NCBI RefSeq assembly: GCF_012927415.1
Contig: NZ_JABBPF010000046.1
Location: forward strand, 1-39,559
DNA from: Polaromonas sp.
GTDB taxonomy: Bacteria > Pseudomonadota > Gammaproteobacteria > Burkholderiales > Burkholderiaceae_C
Length of the DNA: 39,559 nucleotides
Direction: 5' to 3'
In this document: piece by piece, positions 17,175 through 25,390 of the stretch
How positions within the stretch are numbered: the stretch's first letter is position 1
Layout: each line of letters begins with the position of its first letter
Program-made: the position numbers and the translations under genes
The notes under the pieces: generated by a model
Told to the model about the DNA's origin: nothing
The model's input: the letters and a program-made list of their open reading frames with translations, nothing else
The model's database searches: none

Positions 17175-17957
17175 TTACTTCGCGGCTGGTGGCTTGCTCA
17201 CATCGCGGTCAAACCATTTGTTGGAGATTTTGGCGAAGCTGCCGTCGGCCTGTAGATCGGCCAGCGCCTTGTCGATGGCGGCCTTGAACTTGGGGTTGCC
17301 TTTGACAAAAGGGATACCGGATTTTTCAAGCTCGCCCACGAAGGCACCAGGTTTCAGCGGCAACTTTGTCTTCTTGACGATGTAGGGAATTAGCAAGCTG
17401 TCGTTCAGCGCCGCGTCGATGCGGCCCAGCGCCAGATCCTGCAGGTATTCGGGCGAACCCGGATAGGTTTTGATGTCGATGCCGCCGACGGCTCTGGCGA
17501 CTTCGGCAAAATTGGTCCCCTGGCCCAAACCCAGCTTTTTGCCTTTCAGGTCAGCCAGGGTTTTAAAATCGCGCTTTTCGTCTTTGCGAATAATGAGTTG
17601 CGGGCTGGAGACCGTGTAGGGTTCGGAGAAATCAAAGGTCTCCCTGCGCTTATCGGTGATGCCAACCTGGTTGATAACCACATCGTATTTGCCGACCTGC
17701 AGGCCCGCCAGGATGGCACTCCACTCGCTGGTACTGAATTCGGCCTTGACGCCCATCTTTTGCGCCAGGGCGGTTGCCAGCTCCACTTCGAAGCCGGCGA
17801 GCTGGCCGTTTTCCTTGTAGTTGAACGGCGGATAAGTGCCCTCCAGCGCTATTTTGAGCGAGCCGCGCTGCTTCACCGTGTCCAGCAAATCAGCCGCGCT
17901 GACGCCCAGCGCAACTGAAAAAAGAAGCATTGAAGCGAGTGCTTTGCGCGTACTCAT
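17175..17957 (-). CDS. Amino acid ABC transporter periplasmic binding protein
   Basis: I place the start at 17957 (MSTRKALASMLLFSVALGVSA), preceded by AAGGAATAAAT; longer readings into 18074 run through the spacer. The result is 260 residues with a Sec signal peptide cleaved near ALGVSA-AD. The mature part is a family 3 solute-binding protein: GSLKIALEGTYPPFNYKENG, GFEVELATALAQKMG, DVVINQVGITDKRRETFDFSEPY and a hinge GKKLGLGQGTNFAEV. The INQVGITDKRR segment resembles cystine-type (FliY/TcyA) binding proteins, so cystine or another polar amino acid is a reasonable guess. It is followed by the cognate permease on the same strand. Confidence 0.9.
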   Translation of the reverse strand: MSTRKALASMLLFSVALGVSAADLLDTVKQRGSLKIALEGTYPPFNYKENGQLAGFEVELATALAQKMGVKAEFSTSEWSAILAGLQVGKYDVVINQVGITDKRRETFDFSEPYTVSSPQLIIRKDEKRDFKTLADLKGKKLGLGQGTNFAEVARAVGGIDIKTYPGSPEYLQDLALGRIDAALNDSLLIPYIVKKTKLPLKPGAFVGELEKSGIPFVKGNPKFKAAIDKALADLQADGSFAKISNKWFDRDVSKPPAAK

Positions 17958-18070
17958 ATTTATTCCTTGTCTAAAAGTTGGGAAGTTGAGACCAGGCAAG
18001 AATAATAATGGCGTTGAAAAAAAGGGAAGTGGCATGGCCAAAGACCCCCGCAGACTATCGGGTGGGCGCC

Positions 18071-19777
18071 TCACGCACCCGCCGGCCTCGCGCAGCGGGC
18101 GTACAGGTCCAGTTCTGGTTTGTACACACGGGTCTGCACATTCATCAAGCCCAGTACGGAGTGAAAGTAGTTGTCGTGGCTGACCGGTGCATCGAGCTGC
18201 TCCTTGAGGCAGCGGGTGGTGATCTTGCTGCGCTGCTCGAATTCAGGTGACAGCCAGGTGATCCAGGGAACGTGCTTCTGCACATCGGGCGCAATGCTGT
18301 AGGGCATGCCGTGCAGGTACAGATTGTTTTCTCCCAGCGATTCGCCATGGTCGGACAGGTACAGCATGGCCGGCGCATTGTCCGATTCGCGCCCCTTGAG
18401 CCACTGGATGGCAGAGCCCAGAATGTGGTCGGTATACACAATGCTGTTGTCGTAGGCATTGATTAGCCCTTCCTGAGCGCAGCTTTGCAAGGCGTTGTCG
18501 GTGCATTCGGGTAAAAATTTCTTGAATGTGGGCGGTGAGCGTTTGTAGTACGCAGGGCCGTGGCTGCCCATCTGGTGCATCACCACCACCACGCCTTTGG
18601 CACGGCGCTCGGCGCTCAAGGCTGCAATACGCTGGTCCAGGCCTTGCAGCATCACTTCATCGAAACATTCGCCACCATCGCACAGGCCCGGCACCTTCAA
18701 CTGGCTGGTATCCACATTGGGAACGCGGTCGCACACGCCTTTGCAGCCCGACTGGTTGTCCAGCCACAGCACGGCAAGCCCCGAGTGTTGCAACACGTCA
18801 AGCAGGCCTTCGTAATTGGCCGGGCGCGAGTCGTAAGCCTGACGGCCGAAGTTGGAAAACATGCAGGGCACGGAGGCTGCGGTGCTGGTGCCGCAAGACC
18901 AGGCGTTGCGCTGGCTGGCGATGTTTTCCCGCGCCAGTTCAGGCGTGGTGGGGCGGCTGTAACCATTGATGGCGAAGTTGCCGCTGCGCCCGGTTTCGCC
19001 CAGCACCAGTAACAGCAGCGGCGGTTTGGTCTGGGCGGCGTAGTTGGCGCCGAGCCTGGCATCCTGGCCCAGTGGTAGAACGACGGATTCGTCGCGCTGG
19101 AAGGGTTTGGAGGCCACCGAGCCCAATGCGTAAAAGGAATTGAGCGGATTGATCAGGTAGCGCACATGGGGATAGTTTCGCATCACCGAAGCAATGCTTT
19201 GAAAGAAAAGCATCACCACCAGCACCAGCAGGACAGAAGTTGCCACCAAAGCTGCGACGTTGGACAGCACCTGCCGCGTCGCGCTTTGCAGCCGGATGTG
19301 CTGGCGCCACAGCAAAACGCAGGGCAATACCGCCAGCACGAGCACGGTGACAAGCAGGCGCCAGTTCAGCAGATCGCGGGTTTCACGCACGTCGGTTTGC
19401 AGCGTGTTGATCATCATGGACTTGTCGATGACGATGCCATAGGCCAGCATGAAGTAGGCGCCGAAAGCCGCTGACACGCAGAAAAGCATGATGATGGGCT
19501 TGAGCGTCCAGCGCCAGGCCAGTACGCTGAACAAGCCCGCCGTGGCAAGCCCGATCACCAGTGCCAGCGCCACGCTGATGGTGATGACCTGGCCGCTGCT
19601 CAGGTCGGGCAGGCGGGCCAGTGCGCGCCACAATGCCACATTGCAGATGGTGGCGATCCAGAAGCTGGCGAGCACCACGACCCAGATCGGCCGCATGCCG
19701 GCGCGTCCCGTGTCAGTCTTCGGGGTTCGGCGCTTTGAAACGGACGCGGGGGAAGAGGCGGTGGGGTTCAAGGGCAT
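18071..19777 (-). CDS. eptA: Lipid A phosphoethanolamine transferase (EptA family)
   Basis: A 568-residue inner-membrane enzyme with about five N-terminal transmembrane helices (30-195) and a periplasmic sulfatase-fold domain. Catalytic features are visible: E261 in LVLGETGRSGNF, the nucleophile region SCGTSTAASVPCMFS with T299 flanked by the disulfide pair C295 and C305 as in EptA and MCR enzymes, MHQMGSHGP, and YLSDHGESLGENNLYLHG with the metal-binding Asp-His and His. It transfers phosphoethanolamine from phosphatidylethanolamine to lipid A, lowering surface charge and susceptibility to cationic peptides. A longer cytoplasmic N-terminus makes the exact start uncertain (an ATG at residue 28 is an alternative). 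It starts 72 bases after fghA on the same strand, and no linked two-component system is seen. Confidence 0.93.
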   Translation of the reverse strand: MPLNPTASSPASVSKRRTPKTDTGRAGMRPIWVVVLASFWIATICNVALWRALARLPDLSSGQVITISVALALVIGLATAGLFSVLAWRWTLKPIIMLFCVSAAFGAYFMLAYGIVIDKSMMINTLQTDVRETRDLLNWRLLVTVLVLAVLPCVLLWRQHIRLQSATRQVLSNVAALVATSVLLVLVVMLFFQSIASVMRNYPHVRYLINPLNSFYALGSVASKPFQRDESVVLPLGQDARLGANYAAQTKPPLLLLVLGETGRSGNFAINGYSRPTTPELARENIASQRNAWSCGTSTAASVPCMFSNFGRQAYDSRPANYEGLLDVLQHSGLAVLWLDNQSGCKGVCDRVPNVDTSQLKVPGLCDGGECFDEVMLQGLDQRIAALSAERRAKGVVVVMHQMGSHGPAYYKRSPPTFKKFLPECTDNALQSCAQEGLINAYDNSIVYTDHILGSAIQWLKGRESDNAPAMLYLSDHGESLGENNLYLHGMPYSIAPDVQKHVPWITWLSPEFEQRSKITTRCLKEQLDAPVSHDNYFHSVLGLMNVQTRVYKPELDLYARCARPAGA

Positions 19778-19849
19778 AACCCCGGATTGTATTTGCCAGG
19801 GATTAAGACCTGCTTAAGCTCAGGGCCATGAAGCCCTTCGAAAGCCGCC

Positions 19850-20707
19850 TTAAGCCCCGAGTTCGCGCCAGTGGTGCGCCAGATGATCAGCCATGAAAGT
19901 GGCGATGAAGTAATAGCCGTGGTCATAGCCTGCATGGCGGCGTAGCAGCAGCGGCTGCCGCGCTGACGCACAGGCCGCCTCAAACAGGGCCGGATGCAAC
20001 TGGCCGGCCAGAAATTTGTCGGCAAGGCCCTGGTCGATCAGGATGCCGCCAGGGTAGGGCGCACGGGCCATGTCGCCCATCAAAACCGTCGCATCGTGGG
20101 CCCGCCAGCCAGACTCGTCCGCGCCGAGGTAGCCGCCAAACGCCTTGCGGCCCCAGTCGCACTGGCTGGGGCTGCAAATGGGAGCAAAGGCTGACACGGA
20201 CCTGAAAAGACCCGGGTGGCGCAGCGCCAGCGTAAGTGCGCCATGGCCGCCCATCGAATGGCCGAAAATGCCGATGCGGCTCGAATCCATGGGCAGGGCA
20301 GCCGTCACGAGGGGCAGCAATTCAGCCGTGATGTAGCTTTCCATGCGGTAGTGGGTGGACCAGGGTGCCTCGGTCGCATCCAGATAAAAACCGGCCGCCA
20401 AACCAAAGTCCCAGCTGTCAGACTCACCGTGCAGATTCGCGCCGCGCGGGCTGGTGTCGGGCGCAATCAGCGCCAGGCCCAGTTCGGCTGCCAGGCGCTG
20501 CGCGCCGGCCTTCATCATGAAGGTTTCCTCGTTGCAGGTCAGCCCAGCCAGGTAAACCAGGGCCGGCACCGGGCCCTGTGCTGCCTGCGGCGGCAAGAAC
20601 ACCGAAAAGCGCATGGGCAGGCCAATTTCGCGAGAGTCGTGCTGGTAAAAGCGCTGTATGCCGCCAAAGCAAGCGTGTTCGTTGAGAAGTTCGGGTGGTG
20701 TTTTCAT
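19850..20707 (-). CDS. fghA: S-formylglutathione hydrolase
   Basis: A 285-residue esterase-D family alpha/beta hydrolase that hydrolyses S-formylglutathione to formate and glutathione, the second step of glutathione-dependent formaldehyde oxidation. The N-terminus EHACFGGIQRFYQHDS, the oxyanion-region VYLAGLTCNEETFMMKAG, the nucleophile elbow FGHSMGGHGAL with S151, ILIDQGLADKFL with the acid Asp, and the C-terminal HAGYDHGYYFI with the catalytic His are all as in FrmB/FghA. It is downstream of frmA on the same strand, separated by about 310 bases of repeat DNA instead of the usual short gap. Confidence 0.96.
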   Translation of the reverse strand: MKTPPELLNEHACFGGIQRFYQHDSREIGLPMRFSVFLPPQAAQGPVPALVYLAGLTCNEETFMMKAGAQRLAAELGLALIAPDTSPRGANLHGESDSWDFGLAAGFYLDATEAPWSTHYRMESYITAELLPLVTAALPMDSSRIGIFGHSMGGHGALTLALRHPGLFRSVSAFAPICSPSQCDWGRKAFGGYLGADESGWRAHDATVLMGDMARAPYPGGILIDQGLADKFLAGQLHPALFEAACASARQPLLLRRHAGYDHGYYFIATFMADHLAHHWRELGA

Positions 20708-20726
20708 GGCGCTTTTCAGTTCAGCC

Positions 20727-20810
20727 GGGGGCAGCAGAACCGGCTTCGCCGGGGCGCAGCCGCCCCCTCGGGGGGCAGGGAGTTACACGCAGTGAGCGAC
20801 CGTGGGTGCA
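20727..20810 (-). repeat. Intergenic GC-rich repeat (CCCCCTCGGGGGGC family), copy A
   Basis: First (fghA-proximal) and most diverged of three head-to-tail copies between frmA and fghA. It shares GCCGCCCCCTCGGGGGGCAG and TACACGCAGTGAGCGACCGTG with copies B and C. The CCCCCTCGGGGGG core forms a strong hairpin. Confidence 0.85.
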
Positions 20811-20822
20811 ATATCTTTTCTA

Positions 20823-20922
20823 GCAGGGGCCGCGGGACTGGCTTTGCCAGACCGCAGGCGCAGCGGCCCCCTCGGGGGGCCGGGAACTACACGCAGTGAG
20901 GACCGTGGGGCCATATCTTCTC
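20823..20922 (-). repeat. Intergenic GC-rich repeat, copy B
   Basis: A nearly identical 102-base-period partner of copy C. It runs GCAGGGGCCGCGGGACTGGC, TTTGCCAGACCGCAGGCGCA, GCGGCCCCCTCGGGGGGC, then TACACGCAGTGAGGACCGTG and ATATCTTCTCCA. The near identity of B and C points to a recent tandem duplication. Confidence 0.9.
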
Positions 20923-20924
20923 CA

Positions 20925-21020
20925 GCAGGGGCCGCGGGACTGGCTTTGCCAGACCGCAGGCGCAGCGGCCCCCTCGGGGGGCAGGGAGCTACACGCAGTG
21001 AGCGACCGTGCGGGCCATTC
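20925..21020 (-). repeat. Intergenic GC-rich repeat, copy C
   Basis: The frmA-proximal copy. In the direction of transcription it starts with ATGGCCCG immediately after the frmA stop codon (TGA at 21021-21019). Relatives occur at hpnC/hpnD (38757-38850), hpnD/hpnE (37740-37831) and, in part, inside tctE (25248-25330). Confidence 0.9.
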
Positions 21021-22125
21021 AATACAAGACCACGCCGCGAATCGACTCGCCGCTCTTCATCAAATCAAAACCCTTGTTGATGTCTTCGAGCGGCATGGTA
21101 TGGGTGATCAGGTCGTCGATGTTGATCTTGCCCTCCATATACCAGTCGACAATTTTCGGCACGTCGGTGCGGCCGCGTGCGCCGCCAAAGGCCGAGCCCT
21201 CCCACTTGCGGCCCGTGACCAGTTGAAACGGGCGGGTGGAGATTTCAGCGCCGGCTTCGGCCACGCCAATGATGATGCTGCGGCCCCAGCCCTTGTGCGT
21301 ACATTCCAGCGCCTGGCGCATCACCTGGGTGTTGCCGATGCACTCAAAGCTGTAATCGGCCCCACCATCGGTCAGCTGCTGGACAGCATCGACCACGTTC
21401 TCGACATTTTTAGGGTTAATGAAGTGCGTCATGCCAAACTTGCGAGCCATCGCTTCGCGCTCCGGGTTCAGGTCGACGCCGATGATCTTGTCGGCGCCCA
21501 CCATTTTGGCGCCCTGGATCACGTTCAGGCCGATGCCGCCCAGCCCGAACACCACCACGTTGGCGCCGACTTCAACCTTGGCGGTGAAGATCACCGCGCC
21601 GATGCCGGTGGTCACGCCGCAACCGATGTAACAAACCTTGTCGAACGGTGCGTCTTCGCGGATTTTTGCCAGTGAAATCTCGGGTACCACGGTGTAGTTG
21701 CTGAAGGTCGAGGTACCCATGTAGTGAAAGATCGGCTGGCCGTCCAGGCTAAATCGGCTGGTGGCGTCGGGCATCAGGCCCTTGCCCTGGGTCCCGCGAA
21801 TCAGCTGGCACAAATTGGTCTTGCGCGACAGGCAGAACTTGCAATGGCGGCATTCGGGCGTGTAGAGCGGAATGACGTGATCGCCCTTTTTGAGCGTAGT
21901 GACCCCGGGACCGACATCGACCACGATGCCAGCGCCCTCATGGCCCAGGATGGCCGGGAAAATGCCTTCCGGGTCGGCGCCCGAAAGCGTGTAGTAGTCG
22001 GTGTGGCAGATTCCGGAGGCCTTGATTTCCACCAGCACTTCGCCGAATTTCGGACCTTCCAGGTCAACGGTTTCGATGGTCAGGGGCTGGCCTGCTTTCC
22101 AGGCAACGGCGGCTTTTGTTTTCAT
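21019..22125 (-). CDS. frmA: S-(hydroxymethyl)glutathione dehydrogenase / class III alcohol dehydrogenase
   Basis: A 368-residue zinc-dependent, NAD-linked dehydrogenase that oxidises S-hydroxymethylglutathione, formed spontaneously from formaldehyde and glutathione, to S-formylglutathione; it also reduces S-nitrosoglutathione. Catalytic zinc ligands are in GICHTDYY and LGHEGAGIV, the structural zinc is held by [15 protein letters not shown], and the coenzyme fold shows [18 protein letters not shown]. The ending [10 protein letters not shown] is typical. It is upstream of fghA, which takes the product, so the pair removes formaldehyde. No FrmR-type repressor gene is next to it. The gene is divergent from an orphan binding protein across a 297-base gap. 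Confidence 0.97.
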   Translation of the reverse strand: MKTKAAVAWKAGQPLTIETVDLEGPKFGEVLVEIKASGICHTDYYTLSGADPEGIFPAILGHEGAGIVVDVGPGVTTLKKGDHVIPLYTPECRHCKFCLSRKTNLCQLIRGTQGKGLMPDATSRFSLDGQPIFHYMGTSTFSNYTVVPEISLAKIREDAPFDKVCYIGCGVTTGIGAVIFTAKVEVGANVVVFGLGGIGLNVIQGAKMVGADKIIGVDLNPEREAMARKFGMTHFINPKNVENVVDAVQQLTDGGADYSFECIGNTQVMRQALECTHKGWGRSIIIGVAEAGAEISTRPFQLVTGRKWEGSAFGGARGRTDVPKIVDWYMEGKINIDDLITHTMPLEDINKGFDLMKSGESIRGVVLY

Positions 22126-22422
22126 GAGGATGGAGACTTGCGCCTAGAGTGAAAGTGAATGACAAAGCACTATAAGCCAGAGCCTGCGACCCTGCGCCGC
22201 AAGGTGCGGCAAGGCGCCACTTGAAAGGGTCAATGAAAAGCGGGCAGAAAAATTGCATGGCACCTTGTCACTCGTGCCAGATGGGCGGTTCGCCCATCCA
22301 GTTGGGTAAACCATGAGCCTGTGCCGGAGGTTTATGGCGAAAATCAAGACCACGAGCGGCGATTGCGGTGCCCAAACACTATTTATTCACACTGAGCCCC
22401 TTACTTTTCTGAAAGAACCTGC
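22126..22422. other. Divergent intergenic region between frmA and the GltI-like gene
   Basis: A 297-base gap with no convincing gene. It must hold promoters for frmA (minus) and the binding protein (plus). I could not identify a clear operator or complete -35/-10 pair. The plus-side leader near 22379-22392 is AT-rich (CTATTTATTCACAC). Confidence 0.5.
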
Positions 22423-23313
22423 ATGAAATTCCTGACCATCAAGACTGCCGCCCTGATCACCATGGGCCTTGCCCTGGCCAGTACAGCCAGCGCCCAGACG
22501 TTGAAAAAAGTAGCAGACAGCAACAAGATCACCGTGTCTTACCGCGAGGCCTCGGTGCCATTCAGCTACCTGATCGGCTCCACCAAGGCCGTGGGGTTTT
22601 CGGTCGAACTGACCGAAGCCATCATTGACGATGTGCGCAAGAAGCTCAAAAAGCCGGGTCTCGAAGTGGCCTACATGTCGGTGACCTCGCAAAACCGCAT
22701 TCCGTTGCTGGTCAACGGCACTTACGATCTCGAATGCGGCTCGACCACCAACAACACCGCCCGCGCAAAAGATGTGACCTTCGCTGTCAACCACTTTTAC
22801 ACCGGCACGCGCTTGCTGACCAAGAAGAGTTCCGGCATCAAAAACTACGAAGACCTTGCCAAAAAAACCGTTGCCAGCACCACCGGCACCACCAACGCCC
22901 AGGTCATTCGCAAATACAACACCGACAAAAACCTCGACATGCAGCTGATCCTGGGCAAGGACCATGATGATTCGCTGTTGCTGGTGGAAAACGACCGGGC
23001 CATGGCGTTTGCGATGGACGACATTTTGCTGTTCGGCCTGATGGCCAACTCCAAAAATCCGGCTGCACTGGAAGTTGTGGGCGACTCGCTGCAGGTCGAG
23101 CCCTATGCCTGCATGCTGCGCAAAGACGATCCGGAGTTCAAGAAGCTGGTCGACGGCACCCTGGCGCGCCTGATGAAGTCCGGCGAGTTCAGCAAGATGT
23201 ACACCAAGTGGTTCATGTCACCAATTCCTCCCAAAGGTGTCAACCTGAACCTGCCCATGAGCGAGCCGCTCAAGGCCAACCTCAAAGCGTTGAGCGACAA
23301 GCCGGCACTGTAG
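22423..23313 (+). CDS. GltI-like amino acid ABC transporter binding protein (orphan)
   Basis: A 296-residue periplasmic protein with a Sec signal peptide (MKFLTIKTAALITMGLALAS, cut near ASAQ-TLKK). The mature part is a family 3 binding protein of the glutamate/aspartate GltI group: ITVSYREASVPFSYLIG, AVGFSVELTEAIIDDVRKKL, DLECGSTTNNTARAKDVTF, VASTTGTTNAQVIRKYN and ENDRAMAFAMDDILLFGL. These residues line the acidic-amino-acid site in GltI, so glutamate/aspartate is the likely ligand. No permease or ATPase genes follow: a terminator comes directly after the stop. It must use a transporter encoded elsewhere or act separately. Confidence 0.92.
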   Translation: MKFLTIKTAALITMGLALASTASAQTLKKVADSNKITVSYREASVPFSYLIGSTKAVGFSVELTEAIIDDVRKKLKKPGLEVAYMSVTSQNRIPLLVNGTYDLECGSTTNNTARAKDVTFAVNHFYTGTRLLTKKSSGIKNYEDLAKKTVASTTGTTNAQVIRKYNTDKNLDMQLILGKDHDDSLLLVENDRAMAFAMDDILLFGLMANSKNPAALEVVGDSLQVEPYACMLRKDDPEFKKLVDGTLARLMKSGEFSKMYTKWFMSPIPPKGVNLNLPMSEPLKANLKALSDKPAL

Positions 23314-23320
23314 GTCCGGC

Positions 23321-23343
23321 CCGGCGGCAACGCTGGTTTTTTT
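23321..23343 (+). terminator. Intrinsic terminator after the GltI-like gene
   Basis: CCGGCG (23321-23326) pairs with CGCTGG (23331-23336), including one G-U pair, around a GCAA tetraloop, followed by seven T (23337-23343). It lies 8 bases after the stop codon. Confidence 0.8.
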
Positions 23344-23359
23344 GCGAGACGGGGGTGTC

Positions 23360-23436
23360 AGATTCAAGAAATAGGATCAACTCGGCCTTGTGTCCAGCAA
23401 GTATGGTGTTTGTTAGCTATATAAATAATAGCAAAT
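23360..23436. repeat. Interspersed palindromic element (TAGCTATT family), copy 3
   Basis: Contains GATTCAAGAAATAGG, CCTTGTGTCCAGCAAG and TTAGCTATATAAATAATAGC (23414-23432 core), the same order as copies 1 and 2. It ends at the hslR stop codon (23438-23436) and begins after the terminator of the GltI-like gene, filling the convergent gap. Confidence 0.75.
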
Positions 23437-23852
23437 CAGGCATCGCTTGAGGCACTCCAGCGGTTATTCCAGTTTTTTCCCTGTGCCTTGTCTAGGCTGC
23501 GGCGGTCACGCTTGGTGGGCCGCCCATGCTCCACGCTGCTGGCCGGGTCGCTGGCCAGCCGGTGCAGGTCGGCGGCCTGTGCCCTGAGTGCCAGGCTTTC
23601 TTCTGTTTCCTCGTAAAGCTGCTGAGCCACCGGGGCCGAACCGCGCTGGCTGCTGATGCCGCGCACCACCAGCGTGCGTATGACCGGTCCCTGCCGCAGA
23701 GCCACCGTGTCGCCGGCCTTGACCTCGCGCGAAGGTTTGGCTTCCACGTCATTGACGCGCACGCGCCCCTTGCTGATTTCTTCAACCGCGAGGGAACGCG
23801 TCTTGTAGAAACGGGCAGCCCACAACCATTTGTCGATTCGTAATTTATCCAT
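23436..23852 (-). CDS. hslR: RNA-binding S4-domain protein, Hsp15 family
   Basis: A 138-residue protein with an N-terminal S4 domain (about 1-65: MDKLRIDKWLWAARFYKTRS, then EISKGRVRVNDVEAKPSREVKAGD) and a basic C-terminus rich in Arg/Lys (RPTKRDRRSLDKAQGKNWNNRW), the pattern of HslR/Hsp15. In Escherichia coli Hsp15 binds 50S subunits carrying a stalled nascent chain and helps recycle them. Its ATG overlaps the tctE stop in TGATG, implying co-transcription and translational coupling with a sensor kinase, an unusual partner. Confidence 0.9.
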   Translation of the reverse strand: MDKLRIDKWLWAARFYKTRSLAVEEISKGRVRVNDVEAKPSREVKAGDTVALRQGPVIRTLVVRGISSQRGSAPVAQQLYEETEESLALRAQAADLHRLASDPASSVEHGRPTKRDRRSLDKAQGKNWNNRWSASSDA

Positions 23853-25390
23853 CAGCCGCTATTTTGAACCAGCGGCAATAGCACTGTCGCATCAAGGCCT
23901 GTCACATGGCCATGCAGCACCCGATTTTCCAGTGAAATGCTGCCAGCCAGCGTTCTGGCAATTTCCAGACAAATGGCCAGCCCCAGGCCTGAACCCTGCC
24001 TGACATTGCCGGCTGAGAATGGCTGGTACAGGCGCGCGGCCAGTTCGGCTGAAATACCGGGGCCGCCATCACTGATGGTCAGGGCCACATGGCTGGCATC
24101 GCAGACGATGTGGACCGCCAAGATGCCACCGGCGGGGGTGTGTTTGAGCGCGTTGTGCAAAAGGTTGCGCGCCAGTTCGCCCAGCATCCATTCATGCGCC
24201 AGCACCCGGGCCGGCACGGTTTCAATTTCGAAGTCGATGTCCTTTTCGCCAATCAGCGGAGACAGCTCCAGCGCCACTTGGCGCACCACTGAAGCGAGAT
24301 CAATGGCCCTGAGCTCGGGTTGCTGGCGCAGCTGCTCCACTTTGGCCAGCGCCAGCATCTGGTTGGCCAGCAGGGTGGCGCGGTCCACCGTCTGGTTGAT
24401 ATCGCCGAGGGCTTCGCGCGCGTCCATGTCACCGTGCAGGGCCGACTGCACCTGCACCTTTAACACCGCCAGCGGCGTGCGCAGTTGATGCGCGGCATCG
24501 CGCACAAAGCGCTTCTGGTTTTCCAGCAGGTGATTGAGCCGGCCCATCACTTCATTGGTGGCGTCAACCAGCGGCTGTAGCTCGCTCGGCGCGTCGGGTG
24601 CGGTAATGGCCGTGAGGTCGCCTTCGGGCCTGGCCTGCAGTTCGGCGCTGAGCCGTCGCACAGGGCGTGTGGCGCGCTGCACCACCATGATCACCACCAA
24701 GGCGATCACGGCCAGCAACAGGGCCTGGCGCCACAGCGTGTCGAACAGAATTTTGCGGGCAAGGGTTTTGCGCAGTTCCAGCGTTTCCGCCACCTGGATA
24801 ACGGCCATGCCGCGGCCCTGCGCGCTGGCCACAGGCTGCAGCAGCACCGCCACGCGCACATCGTCATCCTGAAAGACGTCGTCGTAAAAATCCACCAGTG
24901 CCGAGTAAGGCGGCTTGGCGGGGATGCGGCCGTGCCAGAAAGGCAGTTGCGCAAAACCCGAAACCGTTTCACCCCTGAGGCTGGACACCCGGTAAAAAAG
25001 GCGGCTCTGGTTGTCAGCCTCGAACGCTTCCAGTGCGGCATAGGGCACGGTGACACTCAATGTTGCCTGTTCGTCGTAGCCGCTCACGTCGAGCTCCTCA
25101 CCGATCGATTTGGCCGAGGCCAGCAAGGTACGGTCGTAGGCGGTGTTGACGGCACCAAGCGCTTGCTGGTAGAGGCTGATGGTGTTGATGATGACGAGCA
25201 GGCCCACGGGCAGCAGGATGCCCAGCAGCAGGTAGCGCCTGAGCGAGATGGCCGCCACGCTTGTCGCTTCGCGTACTGCGCTGTCCTCTGCAGGGGCTGA
25301 ACTTTGCTTGGGGCGGCCCTGCGCTTCGCTCGCTGTCCCCGCGCTGCCTGCTTCGCGCGCCGCGCCGGCCTGTTCCCTATTGAAGTTCAT
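23852..25390 (-). CDS. tctE: Sensor histidine kinase of the tricarboxylate system (TctE)
   Basis: A 512-residue inner-membrane kinase. It has a long Ala/Arg-rich cytoplasmic N-terminus (1-52), transmembrane helix 1 (about 53-73), a periplasmic sensor region (about 75-215), transmembrane helix 2 (about 222-238), HisKA with H301 in RDAAHQLRTPLAVL, and an ATPase domain with ARNLLHNALKHTPAGG, ISDGGPGIS and GSGLGLAICLEIAR. The periplasmic segment and the position beside tctD and tctCBA mark it as TctE, which senses tricarboxylates such as citrate. The start is fixed by the ATGA overlap with tctD. Residues about 20-48 are encoded by sequence resembling the intergenic repeat family of this genome, so the N-terminal tail may be repeat-derived. 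Confidence 0.9.
   Translation of the reverse strand: MNFNREQAGAAREAGSAGTASEAQGRPKQSSAPAEDSAVREATSVAAISLRRYLLLGILLPVGLLVIINTISLYQQALGAVNTAYDRTLLASAKSIGEELDVSGYDEQATLSVTVPYAALEAFEADNQSRLFYRVSSLRGETVSGFAQLPFWHGRIPAKPPYSALVDFYDDVFQDDDVRVAVLLQPVASAQGRGMAVIQVAETLELRKTLARKILFDTLWRQALLLAVIALVVIMVVQRATRPVRRLSAELQARPEGDLTAITAPDAPSELQPLVDATNEVMGRLNHLLENQKRFVRDAAHQLRTPLAVLKVQVQSALHGDMDAREALGDINQTVDRATLLANQMLALAKVEQLRQQPELRAIDLASVVRQVALELSPLIGEKDIDFEIETVPARVLAHEWMLGELARNLLHNALKHTPAGGILAVHIVCDASHVALTISDGGPGISAELAARLYQPFSAGNVRQGSGLGLAICLEIARTLAGSISLENRVLHGHVTGLDATVLLPLVQNSG
25248..25330 (-). repeat. Repeat-like segment inside the tctE reading frame, copy F
   Basis: On the coding strand GACAGCGCAGTACGCGAAGC followed by GACAAGCGTGGCGGCCAT parallels GGCAGCGCCGTACGCGAAGC followed by GACAGGCGTGGGGGTCAT of the hpnD/hpnE copy; about 31 of 38 bases agree by eye. 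CAGGGCCGCCCCAAGC further upstream also resembles the other arm. It encodes about residues 20-48 of TctE in frame and lacks the CCCCCTCGGGGGG hairpin. Confidence 0.65.

Noticed and set aside
20727..21020. CRISPR-like tandem array
   Set aside because: The units are about 100 bases long with only three copies, the intervening sequence is not of spacer form, and related copies occur elsewhere as single elements.
20783..21022. Small minus-strand reading frame with PPRGPLRLR repeats
   Set aside because: It is the translation of the intergenic repeat itself; the same peptide appears from the copy near 38800. An ATG in the repeat makes it look like a gene.
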